Of a stretch of DNA of 64,000 nucleotides, positions 37,439-44,959 are shown piece after piece (the first letter of the stretch is position 1; every line of letters begins with the position of its first letter). A program made the translations under genes and the position numbers. The notes under the pieces are model-generated. The model was not told where the DNA came from. It ran no database searches and worked only from the letters and a program-made list of their open reading frames with translations. The stretch is from a virus: positions 1 to 64,000 of IMG/VR virus record IMGVR_UViG_3300009443_000003; one strand, given 5' to 3'.

Positions 37439-37541
37439 ACTTAAAAAAGTATTCTTTGAGTATTGGATTAAACCGTGGTACTCATTGTAATATTTACTAT
37501 AATAATGTGCATATAAAATTATTAAATAAATCTAACAAAAA

Positions 37542-38030
37542 ATGAAACATGTAAAATTATTCGAACAATTTCTAAATGAGGATGTTAAAGTTAAAGGTAA
37601 TATCTCAGAAGAAACAGCTAATGAATTGCTTGATTTTCTAAAACGGGCTATCGGTAAAAAATTAAACTGGAAAGAATTTTCAAAATGGCATGGTGGAGCT
37701 GCTCAATTAGGTAAAAAATCACCAGCACAAAAAAAGTTCTTAGAAGCCAATTATGAATGCGAGATTGTAGATGTTACAATGCGCTACTTACCTAAGTATA
37801 AAAATGCTCAGTATTCAGTGTCATATCTACAAAATACATCATGGCATGGCTCTCCGCATGTCAAAGAAGCGCCACTTTTATTATATAAAGATGATCCTAA
37901 TTGGACACCAGAGGAAGGCGATACTAAAGATAGGGCTTTAGAAAAAAGTCTTGAAAGGTACCATGACGAAAGGCAATGGGACAGATTTTCAGATATAACT
38001 AGAATAGGTCGATTCACGCCCTATTTATAA
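37542..38030 (+). CDS. Small capsid-targeting-type protein
   Basis: A 162-residue protein starting MKHVKLFEQFLNEDV, a textbook form of the capsid-targeting-like peptide used by this phage, with a candidate cleavage LNE-D after residue 13. The remainder contains a Trp/His-rich region (WKEFSKWHGG, then NTSWHGSPHV) and a charged C-terminus. It is preceded by 103 bases of A/T-rich sequence containing ATATTTAC at 37490-37497, possibly a promoter. No function beyond probable head localisation can be read. Confidence 0.6.
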   Translation: MKHVKLFEQFLNEDVKVKGNISEETANELLDFLKRAIGKKLNWKEFSKWHGGAAQLGKKSPAQKKFLEANYECEIVDVTMRYLPKYKNAQYSVSYLQNTSWHGSPHVKEAPLLLYKDDPNWTPEEGDTKDRALEKSLERYHDERQWDRFSDITRIGRFTPYL

Positions 38031-38041
38031 TAGGTCGATTC
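38003..38041 (+). repeat. 13-bp direct repeat spanning a stop codon
   Basis: AATAGGTCGATTC occurs at 38003-38015 and again at 38029-38041. The first copy is in the last codons of the 162-residue protein, and the second begins at its stop. A 26-bp period suggests a partial tandem duplication. Confidence 0.85.
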
Positions 38042-38059
38042 GATGTTCATTAATTCAAT

Positions 38060-38818
38060 ATGCCAAGTACTTCAAAAGCACAACAGAGACTAATGGGAAT
38101 GGCTTACGCTTATAAAAAGGGTGAGCTTGATGCCAAAGAGGCTAGCCAGGAGGTAAAAGACCTAGCAGACTCTATGACATTAAAGCAGCTTAAGAAGTAT
38201 GCTGCAACAAAACATGAAGGACTACCAGACAAAGTGGACGACAATCTTCAACCAGGAGATGTTGGTGGAATGGGACCAATCAAATTCCCAACAGCAACTG
38301 AGACCGGTTCTGGTGATGTTCCTGCAGGCCAAGGCGATGCAGAAGAAGAATATAAAAAGAAACGTAGAAAAATGAAACACTTAAAGAACTTTGAACAGTT
38401 TATCAATGAATCTCAATTCGCTGATGATAGTACTTCTAATCAAGATGCTAAGTTAAGGCTAAAAGAACGTACAGAACTAACAAAAAAATTAATTAAGGCA
38501 ACCGGGATTACAACATGGGAAGTAGACTATAGCCATGGTTTTTTTACCATGAATACAAAGACTAAAGGAAATACCGGAACTGAAATATTTGGAATAAAAG
38601 ATTTGGATTATAGTTTTACTTGGAGAATTCTTAACTCTGACGATTATGAACCATTGGCACCAAAAGAAATGCAGATAGTCGCACAACCAACAGACGGCAG
38701 CGGAGGTCGTACCAAACGCAATTGGTATGTAACAAAAGGTAATGTTGCTACAATTGATGATGTTATAAAAGCAATGTCAAACTTAGAGGTAGGTAAATCT
38801 GGTTGGAAACAAGCATAA
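38060..38818 (+). CDS. DUF3008-like domain fused to a capsid-targeting-type protein
   Basis: A 252-residue protein. Residues 1-58 (PSTSKAQQRLMGMAYAYKKG, ending KHEGLPDKV) match the small phage/bacterial domain of unknown function DUF3008. A Gly/Pro-rich acidic linker leads at residue 105 to MKHLKNFEQFINES, an exact capsid-targeting-like peptide that would be a normal protein start (ATG 38372) in its neighbours. The last 130 residues form a small beta domain. Either the gene is a fusion of two older genes or a second protein is made from the internal start. Both the fused peptide and the adjacent genes point to a head-localised protein. Confidence 0.65.
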   Translation: MPSTSKAQQRLMGMAYAYKKGELDAKEASQEVKDLADSMTLKQLKKYAATKHEGLPDKVDDNLQPGDVGGMGPIKFPTATETGSGDVPAGQGDAEEEYKKKRRKMKHLKNFEQFINESQFADDSTSNQDAKLRLKERTELTKKLIKATGITTWEVDYSHGFFTMNTKTKGNTGTEIFGIKDLDYSFTWRILNSDDYEPLAPKEMQIVAQPTDGSGGRTKRNWYVTKGNVATIDDVIKAMSNLEVGKSGWKQA

Positions 38819-38835
38819 AACAATAAAATAAAAAA

Positions 38836-39249
38836 ATGAAACACTTAAAGAACTTTGAATCCTTTCTTAATCCAGGATCTGAAAACGCAGTTTATGAAAA
38901 AATAAAATTCGGATCTTACTACTTTAATAAAGGACAATTTAGTGAATTCGATCTACCTGCTAAAGGAGAAACTGCATATGCTTTGATTGCACATAATACC
39001 GTTGAGGTTAACAAACAATCCATGTATTTAAGATCTGAAGGAGATATGAACATTGGTGCTGGATTTAGACCTACGGTACTTGCCGTTGCTGAAGATGAAG
39101 CATCGATTAAAGCAGCATATGATACACAACTAAAAGTTGGAGGAACTGGTGCAAATCTTTCTTTCTCATATGGGACTATTACAGTTAAGGGTAATAATGT
39201 ACCATTTACAGAGATTGGCGGCCATTTGGCAAAAGGAAATATAAAATAA
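38836..39249 (+). CDS. Small capsid-targeting-type protein without the cleavage Glu
   Basis: A 137-residue protein starting MKHLKNFESFLNPG. The first 24 bases of the gene are identical to those at the internal start 38372, but the usual Glu of the LNE site is replaced by Pro-Gly, so protease cleavage may be lost. The rest is beta-rich with a FSYGTITVKG segment near the end. It sits 17 bases after the preceding gene and 4 bases before the next. It may be an uncleaved internal protein. Function unknown. Confidence 0.6.
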   Translation: MKHLKNFESFLNPGSENAVYEKIKFGSYYFNKGQFSEFDLPAKGETAYALIAHNTVEVNKQSMYLRSEGDMNIGAGFRPTVLAVAEDEASIKAAYDTQLKVGGTGANLSFSYGTITVKGNNVPFTEIGGHLAKGNIK

Positions 39250-39253
39250 AAAA

Positions 39254-39772
39254 ATGAAACATCTAAATAACTTTGAATCTTTCGTAAACGAATCATATGA
39301 CGGTAACATGTCAGACTTTAAATATGAGTTTCCAATGAAGTTTGAAGAAGTAACAGGTAATCCAGAAAAAGCTATCAAGAGAATCACTAAGAGCGGTAAA
39401 GGTTATGAAGTTAGAACCTCAACTTACATGAGTGAAGACGAAATGAAAGCTGTTGGTGCTGCAATGAACTTGGATCTAATCAGTTATAACAAAGGTAGCA
39501 ACGTTGCAATTACAGTTTATGAGTCTAAAGTCAACGAAGAATACATTGAACTTCCAAGTCTTGATGTACCTGCAACTGAATTGATTGATGCATTTAGACA
39601 ATGGTATAAAGACACCGCAGATAACTGGGAAGACTTTAAAGAAGACATGGCTGAAGATTCAGTTGATGAAGCAGCTAAGAACGCACAGATGGAAATCTTA
39701 GCTCACCTTTCTAATGAGATGAATGACATTATCAAAGACAGAAAATTTAAGGTTAGAGCAGACTTCAAGTAA
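39254..39772 (+). CDS. Small capsid-targeting-type protein
   Basis: A 172-residue protein starting MKHLNNFESFVNESYDG, with a candidate VNE-S site, and a second site-like VNEEY near residue 96. The body contains a beta-rich domain to about residue 90 and an acidic helical C-terminal half ending in a Lys/Arg-rich tail. It is the last gene of the capsid-targeting cluster and is followed by a strong terminator. A role as an internal head protein is inferred from the N-terminal peptide and the cluster. Confidence 0.6.
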   Translation: MKHLNNFESFVNESYDGNMSDFKYEFPMKFEEVTGNPEKAIKRITKSGKGYEVRTSTYMSEDEMKAVGAAMNLDLISYNKGSNVAITVYESKVNEEYIELPSLDVPATELIDAFRQWYKDTADNWEDFKEDMAEDSVDEAAKNAQMEILAHLSNEMNDIIKDRKFKVRADFK

Positions 39773-39800
39773 GATTGTTAACAACTTTTACAAAATAATT

Positions 39801-39831
39801 AGCCTGAGATTTTTTAGTCTCGGGCTTTTTT
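39801..39831 (+). terminator. Strong rho-independent terminator
   Basis: AGCCTGAGA (39801-39809) pairs with TCTCGGGCT (39818-39826), one G-T wobble, around an 8-base loop, followed by a run of T. It ends the capsid-targeting-type gene cluster. Confidence 0.9.
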
Positions 39832-39866
39832 ATTATATTTACACTGTAATTAAAACAAAGAACAAC

Positions 39867-40139
39867 ATGAACTACAAGAATTTTAACCGCCACGAAGTTT
39901 TTAACTGCGAAGATTTAGACAATGTTCGAGAAGCCATTAAAAATCTGGGCGAAAAAGAGAAGGCATTTACTTCTATCGAAAACAGTCTTTGGGGACTCTA
40001 TGACGGTTACCTTTACGAAGGTCTCGATGAAAAACTTTACCAAATCTTAGACTTCAAGGTTTTTTGTAACCTTACTAAGACTCTTAAGAAGATTGAAGAT
40101 CATATTAAAGCTAACGGAGAATCAGTTACATTAGTCTAA
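39867..40139 (+). CDS. Small hypothetical protein
   Basis: A 90-residue protein from ATG 39867 (MNYKNFNRHEVF). A longer reading from 39723 would start inside the previous gene and cross its terminator, so it is rejected. The protein is acidic and helical with a LWGLYDGYLYEG segment. It follows a terminator and a TATATTTAC sequence at 39834-39842 that could be a promoter, which suggests an independent, perhaps early, unit. No family was recognised. Confidence 0.6.
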   Translation: MNYKNFNRHEVFNCEDLDNVREAIKNLGEKEKAFTSIENSLWGLYDGYLYEGLDEKLYQILDFKVFCNLTKTLKKIEDHIKANGESVTLV

Positions 40140-40157
40140 CCTTTAAATTATAAAATC

Positions 40158-40475
40158 ATGCAAGTAGCAGATCAAATGCAAGCAGTACGCAAATTAGTAG
40201 AGGGCTATTATAAAGACTCATTAGTATGGGACTACACAATGCCACCAATGACATCTGACCAAGGTCAACATATAATCCAGATTGGTACATCCATACTCTG
40301 TACAAAATGGGGCATTGGTTATTCAGGAGGTAGCTTTGTACAGGCTGTGGTTGACAATGACCTAATGGCAGCTGTGGGCAGAGCAGATGGCACAAATATT
40401 AAGATGCTGCCTTTCTACTGCAAGTTAATCTATAACGTCGGTATGCCAATGGAGCTTGCTGAGCTTCAAAAGTAA
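40158..40475 (+). CDS. Small hypothetical protein ending at a terminator
   Basis: A 105-residue protein with a compact alpha/beta look (residues 1-20 helical; then MPPMTSDQGQHIIQIG, a Cys-containing strand and a Gly-rich turn WGIGYSGGSF). It is not recognised. It lies 18 bases after the previous small gene and is followed by a very strong terminator, so the two small genes form a short transcript of their own. Confidence 0.6.
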   Translation: MQVADQMQAVRKLVEGYYKDSLVWDYTMPPMTSDQGQHIIQIGTSILCTKWGIGYSGGSFVQAVVDNDLMAAVGRADGTNIKMLPFYCKLIYNVGMPMELAELQK

Positions 40476-40492
40476 ACAAACCACGTAGAACC

Positions 40493-40529
40493 AAGCGGGG
40501 CAACATCAGAGCGCGTTGCCCCGCTTTTT
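40493..40529 (+). terminator. Very strong rho-independent terminator
   Basis: AAGCGGGGCAAC (40493-40504) pairs perfectly with GTTGCCCCGCTT (40515-40526) around a 10-base loop and is followed by TTT. It separates the small-gene unit from the modification-like operon. Confidence 0.95.
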
Positions 40530-40547
40530 AGTATAGATATACTAAAC
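40529..40547 (+). promoter_or_regulatory. Palindrome and GATATACTAAA promoter-like element
   Basis: TAGTATA-GA-TATACTA (40529-40544) is a perfect 7-bp inverted repeat directly after the terminator. It contains GATATACTAAA, a variant of the recurrent GATATATA motif, 38 bases ahead of the next start. It could be a promoter with an overlapping operator for the operon from 40585. Confidence 0.4.
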
Positions 40548-40584
40548 AAAGTAGTACTTCACCATATAACATCTAAACAAGAAT

Positions 40585-40917
40585 ATGAGCGATTTAATAG
40601 ACAACATCTTAGAACAAGCAGACCAAATCATTAACCACAGATCAGAAGAAAAGAACCGCCAATACGGTCCTTTCGAAGAAGGCATGCGCAGAGCTGCGAT
40701 GATCTGTTCTGGTATGACTGGTAAGCAATTCACAGGAGCTGACATGTACGCCGCACTTGTTGCTCTTAAACTGAGCAGACACTCTTATAACTACAAGCAA
40801 GATAATTTGCTTGATGCTGCAGCTTATATCGGTGGCCTGGATAACTACATCCAAAAGTACGGCTACAAAGAGACAGAAAAACCACTAGAAACAGGCGACG
40901 CAGATGCAGGAATTTAA
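40585..40917 (+). CDS. DUF6378-like small protein
   Basis: A 110-residue protein with an N-terminal helix and a QYGPFEEGMRRAAMIC segment, then ADMYAALVALKLSRHSYNYK followed by DNLLDAAAYIGGLDNY. This arrangement (YGxF, a helix with a conserved K-x-[SA]-R, then D-N-x-[IL]-D-A-A-x-Y) matches the phage family DUF6378, whose members look like MazG-type nucleotide pyrophosphohydrolases. No activity is established for it. It heads a chain of overlapping genes and overlaps the SGNH-like gene by 14 bases. Confidence 0.6.
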   Translation: MSDLIDNILEQADQIINHRSEEKNRQYGPFEEGMRRAAMICSGMTGKQFTGADMYAALVALKLSRHSYNYKQDNLLDAAAYIGGLDNYIQKYGYKETEKPLETGDADAGI

Positions 40918-41983
40918 GTACTTTACAGATTATGAGCAAGACCACTCAATTAAGATTGGTATTGCAGCACTAGTTGGCAAATTAAGCCCAAAGGATAGTT
41001 CACATAAGTCCGGCTGGGCTTTCATGCTTTGTAATCAACTCTGGCATGCTGGTTTTAAGAATGCTGAAGTTATTACAGAGGTCAACGTGGATTGGTCAGA
41101 CTATGACGTAATCCTGATTGAACATGGTATGGAGTTTAAAGGTGCTTTCAATATCTTTGGCGGAGCCAACGATGATCTTTATCATCAGCTTAATCGCCTC
41201 TTTGTAGAAGGTGTAAGATTCTACAGTCTACACCATGATATGCCAGCTGTTAATGAACTAATTGAGAAACGATTAAAGACCGGTTCAGATCTATTCAAAA
41301 CGCTTGAGACAAGGATTGACGAGGCTAAAACAATATGCAGCCAGATTCCAAGAGTGGACCATATCGAGAAGACAGATAAACTCTGTTTTGGTGATAGCCA
41401 CTCTTTCAGCCAGTATACACCAGGTTATATGTGTGATCGCAACGACGGTCTAACACTCTTCGGCACTCTAAAGCGTGGCATGGAAGAATGCGTTTATCCT
41501 TGGACTAAAGAACTTAGAGTCTATCTAGGCAACATCGATATTAGACACCACTTAATGCGTCAAAAAGATCCAGAATCTGCATTAGAAGGTTTAATGCAGA
41601 ACTATGAAGGCGAACTTCTAAGAATGCAGGAACGTGGTATAGAAAAGATCGAGATTGTACAGGCTTTACCAATCGAGAATGAGTCTAGAGCCTTACCGAA
41701 GACCGGTTATTATAAAGGCACTCCTTTCGCTGGATCGTGGGAAGAACGCACTCACCTAGTTAATACCTTTAACTGGTATGTTAATGAGATGGGAGAACGT
41801 AATGGCTGGCAAGTATGGAAACACCCTGACGTTTATCTAAATTCTATTGGCGAATTAGACTTTGAAGTAATGGAAAAACCTAAATCAGTCCATATCGCTA
41901 GAAAATATTATAGATGGGATTTAACTAACAATGTACCTAATTCAAACCTAGAGAGTAGAGTACAATCAAATGCACTTTTTTAA
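40904..41983 (+). CDS. SGNH/GDSL-hydrolase-like protein
   Basis: A 359-residue protein. A Gly-Asp-Ser-His motif (CFGDSHSFSQ, residues 161-170) is a likely SGNH block I with Ser165. A later Asn-containing strand (YLGNIDIRHH) and a C-terminal His (KPKSVHIARKYY) could complete an esterase- or acyltransferase-type active site. Before it, about 150 residues form a separate alpha/beta domain with a Trp-rich start and a SLHHDMP segment. It overlaps the previous gene by 14 bases and the glycosyltransferase by one base. Candidate roles are acyl transfer or hydrolysis in a sugar or base-modification pathway. The family match is moderate. Confidence 0.55.
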   Translation: MQEFKYFTDYEQDHSIKIGIAALVGKLSPKDSSHKSGWAFMLCNQLWHAGFKNAEVITEVNVDWSDYDVILIEHGMEFKGAFNIFGGANDDLYHQLNRLFVEGVRFYSLHHDMPAVNELIEKRLKTGSDLFKTLETRIDEAKTICSQIPRVDHIEKTDKLCFGDSHSFSQYTPGYMCDRNDGLTLFGTLKRGMEECVYPWTKELRVYLGNIDIRHHLMRQKDPESALEGLMQNYEGELLRMQERGIEKIEIVQALPIENESRALPKTGYYKGTPFAGSWEERTHLVNTFNWYVNEMGERNGWQVWKHPDVYLNSIGELDFEVMEKPKSVHIARKYYRWDLTNNVPNSNLESRVQSNALF

Positions 41984-42014
41984 TGGAAAATTTAATGGAA
42001 AATTTAATGGAAAA
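41983..42014 (+). repeat. Tandem 12-bp repeat giving three in-frame start codons
   Basis: ATGGAAAATTTA occurs at 41983-41994 and 41995-42006 and is followed by ATGGAAAAA at 42007. The repeats encode MENLMENLMEK and supply three in-frame ATG codons at the start of the glycosyltransferase gene, the first overlapping the preceding stop codon. Confidence 0.9.
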
Positions 42015-42852
42015 ACGAAGTATTAATGAAAGAGTACTTATTACAGTAACGGGTACTTGGGCACCATCACATGCTAAAAATTGGATGGAATGTGAGATGA
42101 CATGGGTTAGTAAACTAAGAGAAAAGGGCTTTGATGTTGTCTATCTGGTGTCAAACCCACACTTAGATAAACCTTACGAAAGAGTTGGTAATTTCTTCTT
42201 TGTAAACTGTAAAGATGATCTAGATTCAATCTACCTTAAGAATCATTACTACGTCTCACAATATGTGAATAACGATACTGATTATGATTACAGATTTCAT
42301 ACAGATAGTGATACTTTTATTCACCCTGAGCGGTTTGTCGACCTACTAGAAGAATATGTTGATGAAAATCCTAAAGATTGGGTAGGCTGTACAATACCTT
42401 ATCCAGGCTTTAATACATGGACTTTAAATAAATGTGAAATATTACCCGGAAACTGGAACAATATCTCTTATTTTGCAAGCGGTGGTTCAGGCTTTTTATT
42501 GTCAAATAAAGCTATGCAAATACTGGTTGATGAGCTTGACTACGATTCTTATATTAATAAGACTAATCAAGAACCATGGGGTTCAGATAAATTATGGGCA
42601 TGTGATCTAATAGCAGGCCACTTCCTCTATAAGAATGGTATTAACCTATGGCATGATAGCCGAATTCTTTTCGAATCAAAATACCATCCTGTAATGGCTG
42701 ATCCGCATGGTGTTGGTCGACCCTTCGTGGGTGATAGAGACTCATTTATGACCGTTCAACACTATTGCAACGGCCATATGCGTGAAATCATGGAAATGCT
42801 CTATGGTAAAGACTGGGATAAAACTAAGATCTATCATGGCCATGACCGATAA
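41983..42852 (+). CDS. Glycosyltransferase, GT-A fold, Fringe/GT31-like
   Basis: A 289-residue protein. It has an N-terminal Rossmann-type strand (RVLITVTGTW), a DxD metal/nucleotide-sugar motif in YRFHTDSDTFIH (Asp108-Ser-Asp110), and, near residue 167, FASGGSGFLLSNKAMQ, which strongly resembles the A-S-G-G-A-G motif of Fringe/C1GALT glycosyltransferases. A later GSDKLWACD segment is typical of the acceptor-side loop. It would transfer a sugar from a nucleotide-sugar to an acceptor. In a phage, DNA bases, virion proteins or host glycans are candidates. Its start codon overlaps the previous stop (TAATG) and three in-frame ATGs are available, so the exact start is uncertain. Confidence 0.75.
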   Translation: MENLMENLMEKRSINERVLITVTGTWAPSHAKNWMECEMTWVSKLREKGFDVVYLVSNPHLDKPYERVGNFFFVNCKDDLDSIYLKNHYYVSQYVNNDTDYDYRFHTDSDTFIHPERFVDLLEEYVDENPKDWVGCTIPYPGFNTWTLNKCEILPGNWNNISYFASGGSGFLLSNKAMQILVDELDYDSYINKTNQEPWGSDKLWACDLIAGHFLYKNGINLWHDSRILFESKYHPVMADPHGVGRPFVGDRDSFMTVQHYCNGHMREIMEMLYGKDWDKTKIYHGHDR

Positions 42853-42864
42853 CAGAAAGAAGAT

Positions 42865-44073
42865 ATGACTAAAATTAAAACTAATAGATATTACGAAGAC
42901 TTTCTCTATTACTATCAGAAGGCAAAGGATCAGCAGAAGAAATGTAATCTAGGCTCTATTCCGCACCCAGAAAGCGGTATGGATGATAGCTTAATGGAGC
43001 ATGTTGAACTCTACGACGTAGTAGAGCGTAAGTTGGCAGGTTTTAGTCAGATCAAGAATGATGTATTCTATGGCTGGTCTAAAGAACACCCATACTGGTC
43101 AAAGATGCATGCCGGCAATGTCTCAGCTCAGCGTAAAGAAGTTGCTACCAACTGGACTGGCAAACAGAAAACATTCGGCATGGCCGAATGGTTCTACGTC
43201 TTCTTGCTACATGCTGTAACCGGCAGTGGCATTAACTATGCTAAGAAGCCATCAGGCTACCACAACTCACTGCTTTTTCATCTACATGAATGTGATACAA
43301 TTGAAGCTATGTGTGAGGTTGTTAAGACACATCCTAAGCCGTTCTTTACTTCGGTTGGGTATCAATTTCCAAAGTTCCCGAAGCCGCCTAAGGCTGAACC
43401 CAGTGGCTTTGTGGGCATGGAGGATTACTCTACTCAATTCCAGTATAAAAAAGGTGGCGACTACTACCTATGTGAGTTTGCACCAAGACTGGTTAGAGAG
43501 ATGGCAGACTGGATCCAGAAAGAGAACCGCAAGTTTCCACTTAGAGAACTTGGTGAATGGATGTTTGCATGGAATGAGAAGAATGGCCTGAATGCCTACA
43601 GATTCCAGTACGCAGCATTCTTGGCAGATATTGCAGACTTCTACCCAGAGTATATTGAGCTCTACAGTCCATTCTACTATGGCACAAATGCAGTTGAATG
43701 TATTAGCTATCTGGCAGATCCGGTAGGTAAGATGAACAAGATTGAATTTTTAGACGAAGTGATGCTGCAGATCAACCGAGATACAGGTGGAAGACCATAC
43801 GACGCAGAAGATGTTGCATGTGATTATATCCGTTGGGTTGAGAACTACGTGCGGCCTGGTGCAGCATATGACCATCTGGACTATGATAACCTATGGAACT
43901 CATCCAATATTAAGGACCATCCATTTGGTAGACAGAAAGCAATGCTGGAACTGGGTATTATCGAAACCTTTAACGGTATGAAACACCACCCGTCAGATGA
44001 TAAAGTTATTGCCGAGGCCGGTATTACAGTAGAACAATACAAAAATATGATAAAAGAGCACTATGTCGCATAA
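42865..44073 (+). CDS. Unknown 402-residue protein in the modification-like cassette
   Basis: No family was recognised. The protein is aromatic-rich and mostly helical, with several unusual segments: WSKEHPYWSKMHAGN (about residue 72), a central region with TGSGINYAKKPSGYHNSLLFHL and HECDTIEAM, and a C-terminal YYGTNAVECISYLADPVGKM. Conserved-looking His, Cys, Trp and Asp residues in this soluble protein suggest an enzyme. It is flanked by a glycosyltransferase and a PLP enzyme with short spacing (12 bases upstream, 11-base overlap downstream). One can ask whether it belongs to the thymine-hypermodification enzymes of T4-like phages, but the sequence did not match the families I could recall. 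Confidence 0.6.
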   Translation: MTKIKTNRYYEDFLYYYQKAKDQQKKCNLGSIPHPESGMDDSLMEHVELYDVVERKLAGFSQIKNDVFYGWSKEHPYWSKMHAGNVSAQRKEVATNWTGKQKTFGMAEWFYVFLLHAVTGSGINYAKKPSGYHNSLLFHLHECDTIEAMCEVVKTHPKPFFTSVGYQFPKFPKPPKAEPSGFVGMEDYSTQFQYKKGGDYYLCEFAPRLVREMADWIQKENRKFPLRELGEWMFAWNEKNGLNAYRFQYAAFLADIADFYPEYIELYSPFYYGTNAVECISYLADPVGKMNKIEFLDEVMLQINRDTGGRPYDAEDVACDYIRWVENYVRPGAAYDHLDYDNLWNSSNIKDHPFGRQKAMLELGIIETFNGMKHHPSDDKVIAEAGITVEQYKNMIKEHYVA

Positions 44074-44959
44074 TAAACACACAGGATTATTAATCAACCA
44101 GGATTTAAACTTGATGATGCCTAATCGTCAGGCTTGGCTAGATCTAGCCGGTGACTGGCAAGATCCGTTTCCAGACCCAATAGTTACAGAGCACAATGGC
44201 TTTAATGTAGTTAGAGAGGACATGATGGGCTTTGGTTCTAAGTGCCGTTTTGGTGACATCTTAGTAAGCACATGTGAAAAAGATACTCTAGTCTATGTAC
44301 AACCAAGATACGGTTTTGCAGGTATCTCACTTGCATATCTGGCCAAGAAGTATAACAAGAAGTTAGTTCTATTTAGTCCAAGTCAAAAGGAGATCTCAGA
44401 CCACCAGGCGATCTGTATTGAACGTGGCGCTGAGATGAAGTTTAAGCGTATTGCAGCAATGCCAGTCTTAAACGCACATGCTAAAAAATGGGCAGAAGAG
44501 AACGATGCTTTCTTTATACCGCTTGGGCTTAAACATGAACTAGTAACTGCAGCAGCTGTTAAAGTAGCTTATGATCTTGCAGAGAAGCAAGGCTATCCAC
44601 AAGAGGTTTGGTCGGCTATTTCAACCGGTGTTCTACAAAGATCTTTACAGATTGCATGGCCGGATGCAGATTTTCATGGAGTTGCAGTTGCACGTAACAT
44701 ACAGAAAGGCGAAAGAGGTAGAGCTACATTATGGTCACATCCAAAGGCTTTTACGCAGAATGTTGATGCAGAATTTTACCCTCCCTTTCCATCTGCACTA
44801 AACTACGACGCTAAGGCTTGGGAATTCATGCAGAAGCATGCCAGCCCTGGAGCCTGGTTCTGGAACGTAGGTGGTGACCCAAAGCCAGAAGACTCGATGA
44901 CCAAAGTAAACACTAATTCTTACAGAGAATGGGGTCAAGTTTTAACCGAAGACGTGTAA
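44063..44959 (+). CDS. PLP-dependent enzyme, fold type II (cysteine/threonine synthase-like)
   Basis: A 298-residue protein. Residues 51-64 (REDMMGFGSKCRFG) place Lys60 where fold-type-II enzymes bind pyridoxal phosphate. Residues about 75-95 follow with a substrate-binding loop and helix (VQPRYGFAGISLAYLAKKYNKK), and residues about 195-215 with SAISTGVLQRSLQIAWPDAD, as the usual S-G-G-[ST]-[GL]-x-x-G-[LI] region. It resembles ACC deaminases and cysteine synthases. In phages such enzymes have been linked to amino-group or amino-acid addition on modified thymines, which fits the neighbouring glycosyltransferase, but the reaction here is unknown. It overlaps the unknown gene by 11 bases. Confidence 0.7.
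   Translation: MSHNKHTGLLINQDLNLMMPNRQAWLDLAGDWQDPFPDPIVTEHNGFNVVREDMMGFGSKCRFGDILVSTCEKDTLVYVQPRYGFAGISLAYLAKKYNKKLVLFSPSQKEISDHQAICIERGAEMKFKRIAAMPVLNAHAKKWAEENDAFFIPLGLKHELVTAAAVKVAYDLAEKQGYPQEVWSAISTGVLQRSLQIAWPDADFHGVAVARNIQKGERGRATLWSHPKAFTQNVDAEFYPPFPSALNYDAKAWEFMQKHASPGAWFWNVGGDPKPEDSMTKVNTNSYREWGQVLTEDV

Noticed and set aside
37428-37490. 20-codon frame MLGKLKKVFFEYWIKPWYSL after the polyprotein gene
   Set aside because: It reads as a possible small peptide overlapping the previous stop but is too short to support without homologues; a chance frame is as likely.
39723-39866. Upstream start (39723) for the 90-residue protein
   Set aside because: It crosses a strong terminator and overlaps the end of another gene; ATG 39867 is the reasonable start.
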